The position numbers and the translations under genes are program-made. Positions 8,020-15,603 of a stretch of DNA of 64,000 nt are shown here, piece after piece. Each line of letters starts with the position of its first letter. Position 1 is the stretch's first letter. This DNA is from 2-12-FULL-35-15 sp036386835. Lineage in GTDB: Bacteria > Bacteroidota > Bacteroidia > 2-12-FULL-35-15. The stretch spans positions 34,797 through 98,796 of the forward strand of contig DASVUX010000051.1 in the NCBI GenBank assembly GCA_036386835.1. Reading direction: 5' to 3'. The notes beneath the pieces are model-generated. The model was given only the letters and a program-made list of their open reading frames with translations. It was not told the DNA's origin and ran no database searches.

Positions 8020-9315
8020 TTACCTGTTCCTTACATATTTGAAGTCTTTCCCCCAGTAGCGCGCGGTATCACCCAACTGCTCCTCAATACGCAAGAGCTG
8101 ATTGTACTTTGCCATCCTGTCGGACCGGGAAGCAGAACCTGTTTTGATCTGTCCGCAGGTAAGCGCTACCGAAAGATCTGCAATTGTAGCATCTTCCGTT
8201 TCACCGGAACGATGGCTCATCACTGAAGTATATGAATTAACGTGTGCAAGCTGTACGGCATTGATGGTTTCGGTCAGAGATCCGATCTGGTTCACTTTTA
8301 CAAGGATTGAATTGCCTACACCCTGGTCGATCCCCTGCTGAAGCCGGTTAACATTTGTTACGAACAGATCATCTCCAACGAGCTGGACATTCTTCCCGAT
8401 CTTATCGCTCAGCAGCTTCCATCCTGCCCAGTCATCTTCTGCCAGGCCATCCTCGATTGAAATGATCGGATATTTTTTGGTCCAGTCAGCCCAGTAATCA
8501 ACCATCTGCGCTGGCGTTAACTTATCACCGCTCGACTTTTTGAAATGATAGACATTCTCCTTCTCAATATAAAACTCGGAAGATGCCGCATCCATAGCGA
8601 TGAAGATATCTTCACCGGGCTTGTACCCGGCAGCTTCTATCGCCTGCAGGACCGATTCAATACCTTCTTCATTTGATTTAAGATTAGGTGCAAATCCGCC
8701 TTCATCACCCACATTGGTGGAATATCCTTTTCCTTTTAATACTTTTTTCAGGTGATGGAATACCTCAGTTCCCATGCGGATGGCATCTGTGAAGCTTGTC
8801 GCTCCAACCGGCATGATCATGTATTCCTGGAAATCGATGCTGTTATCGGCATGCGATCCGCCATTTATAATATTCATCATCGGGATAGGAAGCAGGTTGG
8901 CATTAACACCTCCGATATAACGGTAAAGGGGCTGGTGCAGCTCTTCTGCCGCGGCTTTAGCGCAGGCAAGCGAAACACCAAGAATGGCATTCGCCCCCAG
9001 GCTGCCTTTGTTATCCGTGCCATCCAGGTCGATCATCTTTTTATCGATGATATTCTGATCAAAGATATAAACTCCGTTCAGCTCCTCCCTGATCACGGTA
9101 TTAACGTTGTTCACAGCCTTTAATACGCCTTTGCCCATATAAAAGCCCGGATCGTCATCACGCAGTTCAACAGCCTCGTGGATTCCTGTAGAAGCGCCAG
9201 ACGGGACCGCAGCCCTCCCTATAACCCCCTGGTCAGTGATCACATCTACTTCAACCGTAGGATTACCCCTTGAATCCAATATCTGACGTGCAGTAACGCT
9301 AGCAATAAAACCCAT
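8020..9315 (-). CDS. eno: Enolase (phosphopyruvate hydratase)
   Basis: Interconverts 2-phosphoglycerate and phosphoenolpyruvate in glycolysis. It has 431 residues from ATG 9315, where the protein begins GFIASVTARQILDSRGNPTV exactly as enolases do; the longer frame adds 38 residues with no likeness. Seen: ASTGIHEAVELRD loop, the acid GDEGGFAPN, the metal ligands SIEDGLAEDDW and GDDLFVTN, the catalytic lysine in NSILVKVNQIG, and the signature SHRSGETED. A TACTTTTG box lies upstream on the same strand (9358-9365), a plausible -7 element. Confidence 0.97.
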   Translation of the reverse strand: MGFIASVTARQILDSRGNPTVEVDVITDQGVIGRAAVPSGASTGIHEAVELRDDDPGFYMGKGVLKAVNNVNTVIREELNGVYIFDQNIIDKKMIDLDGTDNKGSLGANAILGVSLACAKAAAEELHQPLYRYIGGVNANLLPIPMMNIINGGSHADNSIDFQEYMIMPVGATSFTDAIRMGTEVFHHLKKVLKGKGYSTNVGDEGGFAPNLKSNEEGIESVLQAIEAAGYKPGEDIFIAMDAASSEFYIEKENVYHFKKSSGDKLTPAQMVDYWADWTKKYPIISIEDGLAEDDWAGWKLLSDKIGKNVQLVGDDLFVTNVNRLQQGIDQGVGNSILVKVNQIGSLTETINAVQLAHVNSYTSVMSHRSGETEDATIADLSVALTCGQIKTGSASRSDRMAKYNQLLRIEEQLGDTARYWGKDFKYVRNR

Positions 9316-9357
9316 AATCAATATTTTTAAGTTGTTTTTATACTTTTTTAAGCAGTT

Positions 9358-9365
9358 CAAAAGTA
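9358..9365 (-). promoter_or_regulatory. Candidate -7 promoter box for eno
   Basis: TACTTTTG on the minus strand fits the Bacteroidota -7 consensus TAnnTTTG and lies 42 nt upstream of the enolase ATG. No TTG was seen at the expected distance upstream, so only half of the promoter is supported. Confidence 0.4.
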
Positions 9366-9542
9366 AAAATAAAACTGTTAACCGGGCCGGTTTTTTCCTG
9401 CATATTGGTATTATTTCCATTTCGGCCAATCTTTGGCTGCTTTGCGCTGTACCGAGATATCAACAGTCAAATTTGAAAAGTTAAATTCATAGCTGTGATT
9501 GCATTGTTCTTATAAAGTAAATTCGCTTTATACTCCATCAGG

Positions 9543-10100
9543 ATGGTAATAATAATAATAGATTTTGGAAGCCGTAAAACTAATGACATTGCCGAGACCC
9601 TAAAAGCGCTTGGGGTAGCCTGCTCTGTGATTCAATGGGACCGGCCTGAACATATCGATCATCATCAAACCCATGCATATATCCTCAGCGGCTCTCCTTT
9701 GCTGATAACAGAAACGGACATCTCCGGGCATAAGAAAAAATACGCCTTTTTAAAGGATGTACAGGTACCTGTCCTGGGAATTTGTTTCGGGCACCAGCTC
9801 CTGGGGATTCTTCACGGGGCCCTGTTCTTTAAAGGTGATGCGGTCAGGAAAGATACGAGGATTATAATTCACAATACCGATGAGCTTTTTAATGGTTTTG
9901 AAGGAAGCGTGGTAATGGCAGAAGACCATACCGAAGGCATTCTTCTGCCGGAAGGATTCAAGCTTCTTGCCTCCTCTGATAAATATGAAGTGGAAGCCAT
10001 GAAACATTATACTAAAAATATTTACGGTGTTCAGTTCCATCCTGAAGTTTCAGGTGAAAATGGAATGGCATTATTAAAAAATTTCTGTAACCTGATTTAA
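9543..10100 (+). CDS. Stand-alone class I glutamine amidotransferase domain (GuaA-N-like)
   Basis: A 185-residue class I GATase. The catalytic triad is visible: Cys81 in GICFGHQ, His166 and Glu168 in VQFHPEVS. The opening IIIIDFGSRKTNDIAETLKALG resembles the N-terminal half of GMP synthetase and the separate archaeal GuaAa subunit. No synthetase domain follows in the window: the next gene, starting two bases after the stop, is a membrane protein. It may therefore hydrolyse glutamine for an unlinked partner, or act on a gamma-glutamyl compound. The partner and substrate are unknown. Confidence 0.85.
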   Translation: MVIIIIDFGSRKTNDIAETLKALGVACSVIQWDRPEHIDHHQTHAYILSGSPLLITETDISGHKKKYAFLKDVQVPVLGICFGHQLLGILHGALFFKGDAVRKDTRIIIHNTDELFNGFEGSVVMAEDHTEGILLPEGFKLLASSDKYEVEAMKHYTKNIYGVQFHPEVSGENGMALLKNFCNLI

Positions 10101-10101
10101 T

Positions 10102-11334
10102 ATGGTACTAAATTACATATGGCTGGGATTCTTTATTGTGGCTTTTATAGTGGCCTTGTGCAAGCTGATCTTCCTGGGAGATACACAGATCTTTGCCACC
10201 ATTGTGAGCGGAACTTTCGACTCAGCTGAAACCGCTTTTAAGATCTCGATAGGGTTAACAGGGATGATGGCTTTCTGGATGGGGATCATGAAAGTGGCGG
10301 AGGATGCCGGGGCTATAAGAATACTTTCTAAAATTGTTGCTCCTTTTTTCAGCAGGGTATTTCCGGGTATCCCAAAGGAACATCCGGCATCAGGACATAT
10401 CCTCATGAACTTTTCAGCCAATATGCTTGGTCTTGGCAACGCAGCCACTCCACTTGGTTTAAAAGCAATGAACAGCATGCAGGAACTGAACCCGGAAAAA
10501 GATACGGCTTCCAATTCGCAGATCATGTTCCTTGTTCTGAACACCGCAGGCCTTACAATAATACCGGTCAGTGTAATGGTGTACCGCGCACAGCAGGGGG
10601 CCGCAAACCCCTCCGATGTTTTCATCCCTATCCTGCTTGCAACATTTGCGGGAACATTAGCAGGGTTCTTATCCGTTGCATTTTACCAGCGGATAAATTT
10701 ACTCGACAGGCTTTTGCTCACCTGCGTTGTGGGGTTTAGCCTGCTTGTCGGCACCCTCACTTGGTTCTTTACAACTTTACCGCAATCCCGGGTAGAAAAG
10801 ATCTCCACCATTGCGGGAAGCCTGATCATCTTTTCCATCATTGTGCTTTTCCTTGCAGGCGGATTGATTAAAAAACTGAATGTTTACGAAACGTTTATTG
10901 AAGGTGCAAAGGATGGTTTTAATATCGCAATAAAAGTGATACCTTATCTTGTAGCAATCCTTGTGGGTGTAGGTGTTTTCAGGGCCTCGGGGGCGATGGA
11001 TTTCCTTGTAGGGGGCATTGCTTTCTGTATCGGAATAATGGGTGTAAATACAGATTTTGTTCCTGCTCTGCCTACTGCTTTTATGAAATCTCTTAGCGGC
11101 AGCGGGGCAAACGGCCTGATGATCGACACAATGAAATCATACGGACCCGATTCATTTGTGGGAAAGTTAGTCTGTACAATGCAGGGCGCCACGGATACCA
11201 CATTCTATATTCTTGCTGTTTATTTCGGGTCTGTGGGAATTAAGAAAACGCGCTATGCGTTAACCTGCGGACTGATCGCTGACCTGTTCGGGATGATCGC
11301 TGCCATCTTTATCTGCTATCTCTTTTTCCACTGA
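10102..11334 (+). CDS. SpmA/SpmB-like nucleoside-recognition membrane protein (fused halves)
   Basis: A 410-residue polytopic protein. The N-terminal half (about 40-200) resembles spore maturation protein SpmA (FKISIGLTGMMAFWMGIMKVAEDAGAI, LGLGNAATPLGLKAM) and the C-terminal half (about 270-410) resembles SpmB (EGAKDGFNIAIKVIPYLVAI, SGSGANGLMIDTMKSYGPDS). Both belong to the Gate/nucleoside-recognition family; this fused form is common in Bacteroidota, which do not make spores. Its transport substrate is unknown. The ATG follows the GATase stop by one base, so the two are an operon. Its last 75 bp overlap the 3' end of the convergent glycosyltransferase gene. Confidence 0.87.
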   Translation: MVLNYIWLGFFIVAFIVALCKLIFLGDTQIFATIVSGTFDSAETAFKISIGLTGMMAFWMGIMKVAEDAGAIRILSKIVAPFFSRVFPGIPKEHPASGHILMNFSANMLGLGNAATPLGLKAMNSMQELNPEKDTASNSQIMFLVLNTAGLTIIPVSVMVYRAQQGAANPSDVFIPILLATFAGTLAGFLSVAFYQRINLLDRLLLTCVVGFSLLVGTLTWFFTTLPQSRVEKISTIAGSLIIFSIIVLFLAGGLIKKLNVYETFIEGAKDGFNIAIKVIPYLVAILVGVGVFRASGAMDFLVGGIAFCIGIMGVNTDFVPALPTAFMKSLSGSGANGLMIDTMKSYGPDSFVGKLVCTMQGATDTTFYILAVYFGSVGIKKTRYALTCGLIADLFGMIAAIFICYLFFH

Positions 11335-12675
11335 TCCTTTCCGCCTGTATCTTTCTTTTACCAGGTAAACTCCGGAGGCTGCAAGTATGGCTATGAAGGG
11401 CATTACAGGTACCCGGAACCGTGATTCGGCTACTGCTGGTAAAGTCAGAACCGCCATGCAAAGGATCAGCGAAGCAAGAAAAACAAAAAACAGTTTCTTT
11501 TTGCGCATCCGGAAAAAAAAGAAGCTGATCAGCATTGCCGGATATACAAGAATCAGGACAAGCATCTGAAATAGCACCGCTGCTATCGTTAGTATGCTGT
11601 TATGTTTAAACATATAATCCATGAGAGGATAATTCTTAGGAATAGTATTGTACGCGCTTCCCCAGTACCCCAGCTGGATATCAATGTACGCCCTGCAGGG
11701 TTTAAGAAAAAAATACAGGAATTGTTTTACATGGTGTTCAAGAAATATCCCTGGATTCTCCAATGTCAGGCTGATGGCCTGTGATTCAATAAATTTAGCA
11801 TATTCGTAAGGCTGTTTGTTTGCATTGCCTTTGAATTCCCTGAAACTCTTCCACCGCAATATACTTTGCGATTCGGCAAGTGTCCGCCCGTGAAGTTCTG
11901 CATAGATTGCCCCTGCTTCATAGTTCTGCATATTGTGTTCCCTTATAACACTAAGAAAAAAATGTCCGAAGGTGATCTTATTCCTGATCAGCCATGGGCT
12001 TATAACTGTTGCAACTAAACCGCTTATCAAAAGTACATGCAGGATCATTTTCTTCAGATCATTTTTCATTCTGAACAAAATAAATCCGGCATAAAAAAAG
12101 GGTACAAAAAACCCTATCGGCCTGCACAGGATCATTCCACCGCAGAGTAATGCTGAGACCAACAACGCTTTTATAGAACCCGAGCTTAAATATTTCATGA
12201 ACCCGTAAACAGAGGACAGCAGTAAAAAAGTAAACAAGGTTTCTGTGAGTACAATTGTATTCATTACAATAGAAGGAATATCAAATGCTACTATAATTCC
12301 TGAGAGAAAGGCAATAAAGGAGGACATTGTAAGATCAAAAGCAAGCCTGTATGTTAAATAACAGGAGCCTACCGCAATCAATATCTGTAATATGATGATA
12401 GTAATTCCTTCCGGCCCAATTGCTTCCGCGAACATTATAAACAAGGGATACAGCGGAGTTCTGTAATAGTCAGGTTCCAGGGGCAACTGATAACTCTGGC
12501 TGAAAATGCCATATTCCTTTAAATTGAATGCGATCTGCCAGTAGCCATAAGAATCGAATATATAGATCCCTTCCGGGTTACGCACGATCACAAACAGGAA
12601 ATACGTTATTCTTATAAGGAGAGCAAGGCCAAGGACAATAAGGAGCGGATACTTTTTCAGGAACCTTGAGAGCAT
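11260..12675 (-). CDS. Polytopic GT-C-like glycosyltransferase (ArnT/PMT-type)
   Basis: A 471-residue membrane protein with about nine to eleven hydrophobic segments. After the first membrane helix comes a periplasmic loop with the acidic/aromatic pattern YIFDSYGYWQIAFNLKEYGIFS and then the YRTPLYPLFI block, as in GT39/GT83-like enzymes that transfer sugars from polyprenyl phosphate carriers. The C-terminus is a basic cytoplasmic tail. Acceptor and sugar cannot be read from sequence. It follows the glucosaminidase gene by 8 nt (operon), and its 3' end overlaps the convergent gene by 75 bp. Confidence 0.75.
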   Translation of the reverse strand: MLSRFLKKYPLLIVLGLALLIRITYFLFVIVRNPEGIYIFDSYGYWQIAFNLKEYGIFSQSYQLPLEPDYYRTPLYPLFIMFAEAIGPEGITIIILQILIAVGSCYLTYRLAFDLTMSSFIAFLSGIIVAFDIPSIVMNTIVLTETLFTFLLLSSVYGFMKYLSSGSIKALLVSALLCGGMILCRPIGFFVPFFYAGFILFRMKNDLKKMILHVLLISGLVATVISPWLIRNKITFGHFFLSVIREHNMQNYEAGAIYAELHGRTLAESQSILRWKSFREFKGNANKQPYEYAKFIESQAISLTLENPGIFLEHHVKQFLYFFLKPCRAYIDIQLGYWGSAYNTIPKNYPLMDYMFKHNSILTIAAVLFQMLVLILVYPAMLISFFFFRMRKKKLFFVFLASLILCMAVLTLPAVAESRFRVPVMPFIAILAASGVYLVKERYRRKGSVEKEIADKDGSDHPEQVSDQSAG

Positions 12676-12683
12676 TTTATCGA

Positions 12684-13613
12684 TCAGGAATCAGCGGGTT
12701 TGGAATTCCTCAGATAAAGGATCTCTCCGGCCTTAGGCTCATCCCCCGGCTTCATATGGTTCTTTTTATACAGCTGTTTAAGCTTGATGCCGTGCAGCTG
12801 TGAAATTGATCTCATGGTTTCCCCTCTTTTAACCGTATGAAAAGGTTCTTTGGCGCGGTTACGTTTAGGCTGCAGGTATAACTTCTGACCCGCTATTAGC
12901 TTCGCATCCGGTTCAAGGTCATTGAATTTATATAGCTGCCACAAGTCTTTATCCGTATCATGCGCGATCTTGTAAAAACTATCACCCGGTTTAACGATTA
13001 TATATTTTATAAGATGGAAACGAAGGATTTCACGGGGCTCGAATTTTTCCGGGGTACTCGGCTTTTCTGCCGCGGCAGTTATGGTGGGTATACCTTCCTG
13101 AACATCATACTCGTACAATTTATACATTTCAATGATCTCGATAAGGCGCTTTGTGTATTTCGGATCAGTGGCATAACCAGCTGCTTTCAGGCCCTCCGCC
13201 CAGCCTTTATAATCGTTCCGCTTTAATTCAAACAATGAAGCATAACGCGGCCGGCTTTTAAGGAACTTAGAATGATCGGTATAGGAATCCAGTACGGAAG
13301 GATATTTTCTGAAACATTCATCCTTGGCATCGTCATCTTTTACATACGATGGTCCTGTCCAGCCTACATGGCATTTGATTCCAAAATGATTATTGGCGTA
13401 TACGGCAAGGTCACTATTCCCGTTCCCACTCTCCAGCATGCCCTGCGCAAGCGTGATACTTGCGGGAATGTTATACATCAGCATTTCTTTGATCGCTTCA
13501 TCTTTGTAACTCTGGATATAAGATTCGGACGTCATTTTATGCTCTGCCGGCTGGGCGAAAATAACATGACTGAACAAAATGAAAAATAAAGAAAAATGAA
13601 TCTGTGGCTTCAT
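12684..13613 (-). CDS. Secreted glucosaminidase with two LysM domains
   Basis: A cell-wall hydrolase of the mannosyl-glycoprotein endo-beta-N-acetylglucosaminidase (FlgJ C-domain) family. A signal peptide (KPQIHFSLFFILFSHVIFAQ) is followed by the catalytic domain (about residues 20-165) with ITLAQGMLESGNGNSDLA carrying the catalytic-type glutamate, and NNHFGIKC. Two LysM peptidoglycan-binding repeats follow, starting IKYIIVKPGDSFYKIA and PFHTVKRGETMRSIS. The start chosen is ATG 13613, giving a normal signal peptide; ATG 13631 would add six residues. Together with the following glycosyltransferase it suggests an envelope-related operon. Confidence 0.88.
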   Translation of the reverse strand: MKPQIHFSLFFILFSHVIFAQPAEHKMTSESYIQSYKDEAIKEMLMYNIPASITLAQGMLESGNGNSDLAVYANNHFGIKCHVGWTGPSYVKDDDAKDECFRKYPSVLDSYTDHSKFLKSRPRYASLFELKRNDYKGWAEGLKAAGYATDPKYTKRLIEIIEMYKLYEYDVQEGIPTITAAAEKPSTPEKFEPREILRFHLIKYIIVKPGDSFYKIAHDTDKDLWQLYKFNDLEPDAKLIAGQKLYLQPKRNRAKEPFHTVKRGETMRSISQLHGIKLKQLYKKNHMKPGDEPKAGEILYLRNSKPADS

Positions 13614-13883
13614 TATGACAAACATACCCATAAATTATACGGTGACTGACAGAAGTTGTTCTGAATTTCTAACAACAGGATGTTAGCTACATGTAAGAAA
13701 CATTTTGGAATACAGGATCGAATTTGCTGAGGATAATACGCTCCTCCGGAGCTGATGGGTGCGTGAATTAATAGCAATTATAAAAGACTCCTCCGGAGTC
13801 GTTGGCCCGCAACAAACAAAAGGCAAGGTCTCAGCTTCGTATTCATAACCAGAACTATGCATCTTACAGGTTAAACCATGGCG
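13614..13883. other. Intergenic stretch with two small hairpins
   Basis: No credible gene. It holds two related GC-rich palindromes, CTCCTCCGGAG (13741-13751) and GACTCCTCCGGAGTC (13786-13800), which share the core CTCC-TCC-GGAG. They sit just upstream of the tandem repeat block that follows. Confidence 0.5.
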
Positions 13884-14359
13884 GCCTCGATAGAGGCCTG
13901 GTATTCATAACCAAAGGCCAAGTGTCTCAAAAGCTCCGGCGGGCGTATTATTATAATTCATCATCCCCAGGTAAAAAAGATAATGTAAGGCTGGGGATGA
14001 AGATGTGCTTCATAAAAAGGGTAGCTTCAATAGAGGCTTGGTATTCATAACTAAGGCCTAACGCCTCAAAAGCCCCGGCGGGGCGTATTATTATAGTCCG
14101 CCATCCCAGGCAAAAACAATATGTAAGGCCGGATGAGATGTGGTTCATAACAAAGGGTAGCTTCAATAGAGCTTGGATTCATAACCAAGACCAAACGCCT
14201 CAAAAGCACCGGCGGGCGTATTATTATAATTCATCATCAGGGCAAAATAATAATGTAAGGCCGGATGGAGATGTGGTTCATAACAAAGGGTAGCCTCAAT
14301 CGAGGCTTGATATTCATAACTAAGGCCAAACGCCTCAAAAGCCCCGGCGGGGCGTATTA
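13884..14359. repeat. Degenerate tandem repeat block, 3.5 units of about 133-139 bp
   Basis: Units begin near 13884, 14023, 14160 and 14293; the last is only half length. Each opens with a small hairpin (GCCTC..GAGGC type, clearest at 14293), then TATTCATAAC, then CTCAAAAGCCCCGGCGGGGC followed by an AT-rich GTATTATTATAAT, then CATCATCCCAGG, AATGTAAGGC and TGTGGTTCATAAC. The units differ by small indels, so the reading frames found in them are broken relative to each other and are not credible genes. The final half unit abuts the next gene and supplies its stop codon (14357-14359). The function is unknown; structured RNA or DNA is possible. Confidence 0.8.
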
Positions 14360-15268
14360 CCATAATAATCCCCCGTTTCCTTGCAGCCCCCCGGTATGGA
14401 CCGCGATAATCCTTTCACCCTCCCGGAAATAACCTTTTTCAAGAAGATCGTAGAGGCCGAACATCATTTTTCCTGTATAAACAAAATCGAGTTCTATTCC
14501 ATGTTCCTTTTTAAACCACGCCATAAAAGCCAGTAAACTCTCATTATATTTTGCGTAGCCACCGAAATGATAATCCTCGTTGATATCCCAGATACCGATG
14601 CTGTTTTGAAATTTATCAAGCCAGTTATTAACTTCATGGTGGATGTACTGCTTTCCTTTCAGAACCTGGAAACCGAGAGCTTTCTCTTTTCCCTGCAACG
14701 ACAAAACAATTCCCGTGAACGTTGTACCCGTGCCACATGCACAACAGATAACCTCGAAAGGAACATGAATATGGTCCCTTATTTCCATGCAGCCTTTTAT
14801 ACCCAGCACATTTGCTCCTCCTTCAGGAATAATATAACAATCAGAAAGTTGGAGGTTCAGGGGATAGGAGAACAGCGATTTCGTAAAAAAGTCAATATCG
14901 TCTTTCAATCTATAGATCTCCCTGGATACAAAATGTAATTCCATTCCCTGTTCCTTCGCAAATCTTAAAGTCGGGTTAAGTACTGACACCTGCTCACCAC
15001 GAATGATCCCGATAGTTTTTAAACCATGCTCTTTACCTGCAGCGGCAACAGCGGCAATATGATTTGAGAACGCGCCTCCGAATGTCAGGATCGTACTTTT
15101 TTGCTGTCGCCCGGCTTCTTCAAGATTATACTTCAGCTTGAACATTTTATTTCCACTGATGTGCGGGTGGTTGAGATCTGCTCTCAGCACATGTAATTCC
15201 ACCCCGGATTTCCCGGTAATACCATCAGTAATCCGCTGTAAAGGAATATGGGAAGAATGCTCCTGCAT
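14357..15268 (-). CDS. PLP-dependent D-cysteine desulfhydrase / ACC deaminase family enzyme
   Basis: A 303-residue fold-type II PLP enzyme. The PLP lysine is Lys41 in HISGNKMFKLKY (GNK motif of the family), followed by LTFGGAFSNHIAA (phosphate/substrate loop), and the late ICCACGTGTTFTGIVL glycine-rich phosphate cradle. Substrate preference (D-cysteine, 1-aminocyclopropane-1-carboxylate or other) cannot be decided from what is visible. The stop codon is provided by the edge of the neighbouring repeat block, so the original C-terminus may have been changed slightly. It is divergent from the DUF5522 gene. Confidence 0.85.
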   Translation of the reverse strand: MQEHSSHIPLQRITDGITGKSGVELHVLRADLNHPHISGNKMFKLKYNLEEAGRQQKSTILTFGGAFSNHIAAVAAAGKEHGLKTIGIIRGEQVSVLNPTLRFAKEQGMELHFVSREIYRLKDDIDFFTKSLFSYPLNLQLSDCYIIPEGGANVLGIKGCMEIRDHIHVPFEVICCACGTGTTFTGIVLSLQGKEKALGFQVLKGKQYIHHEVNNWLDKFQNSIGIWDINEDYHFGGYAKYNESLLAFMAWFKKEHGIELDFVYTGKMMFGLYDLLEKGYFREGERIIAVHTGGLQGNGGLLW

Positions 15269-15281
15269 TGCGTAAAAATAT

Positions 15282-15289
15282 TAAATTTG
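15282..15289 (+). promoter_or_regulatory. Candidate -7 box upstream of the DUF5522 gene
   Basis: TAAATTTG matches TAnnTTTG and lies 45 nt before the chosen ATG of the small cysteine-rich protein. No upstream TTG at the right distance was seen. Confidence 0.35.
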
Positions 15290-15334
15290 CAGGACAATAG
15301 AGATTTTAAAACACCCCTGACCCGGCCTTCTCCA

Positions 15335-15541
15335 ATGGGAAGGAAATTAAAAGCTATAATGGACGGTTTTTCAAAACGCAGTAATCTCGAACCCGATGAG
15401 TATTATTACAATGAGGACGGATATATCGTTTTCACGGAAAAATATTTACTCAAAAGAGGCTATTGTTGCCAGAACGGATGCAAACATTGTCCTTATGGTT
15501 TTGATAAAAACAAAGGAAGGATTGATAAGAAGGGCCGGTAA
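15335..15541 (+). CDS. Small cysteine-rich DUF5522-like protein
   Basis: About 68 residues. The core is YYYNEDGYIVFTEKYLLKRG followed by YCCQNGCKHCPYGF, giving a CC-x4-C-x2-C cluster that could bind a metal. This matches the small DUF5522 family as I recall it. Two in-frame ATGs are possible (15335 and 15359); the longer frame from 15248 overlaps the divergent desulfhydrase start and is unlikely. No function is known. It lies 62 nt upstream of urocanate hydratase on the same strand. Confidence 0.75.
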   Translation: MGRKLKAIMDGFSKRSNLEPDEYYYNEDGYIVFTEKYLLKRGYCCQNGCKHCPYGFDKNKGRIDKKGR

Positions 15542-15603
15542 CTTATGACAATGGTGTTCTTCTGAACTTGGATCAGGATAACCAACACGCAAAACAAAAA
15601 ACG

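Noticed and set aside
9316..9429. Longer N-terminus for enolase (also for citrate synthase 7875-7970, der 42341-42454, hutU 15568-15603, mod 51985-52059)
   Set aside because: Extensions lack family likeness or begin at GTG/TTG, while internal ATGs match the known N-termini.
13802..14363. Reading frames within the 135-bp repeats on both strands
   Set aside because: They follow the repeat unit, differ by indels between copies, have no start context and no recognised fold; the block is better read as noncoding repeats.
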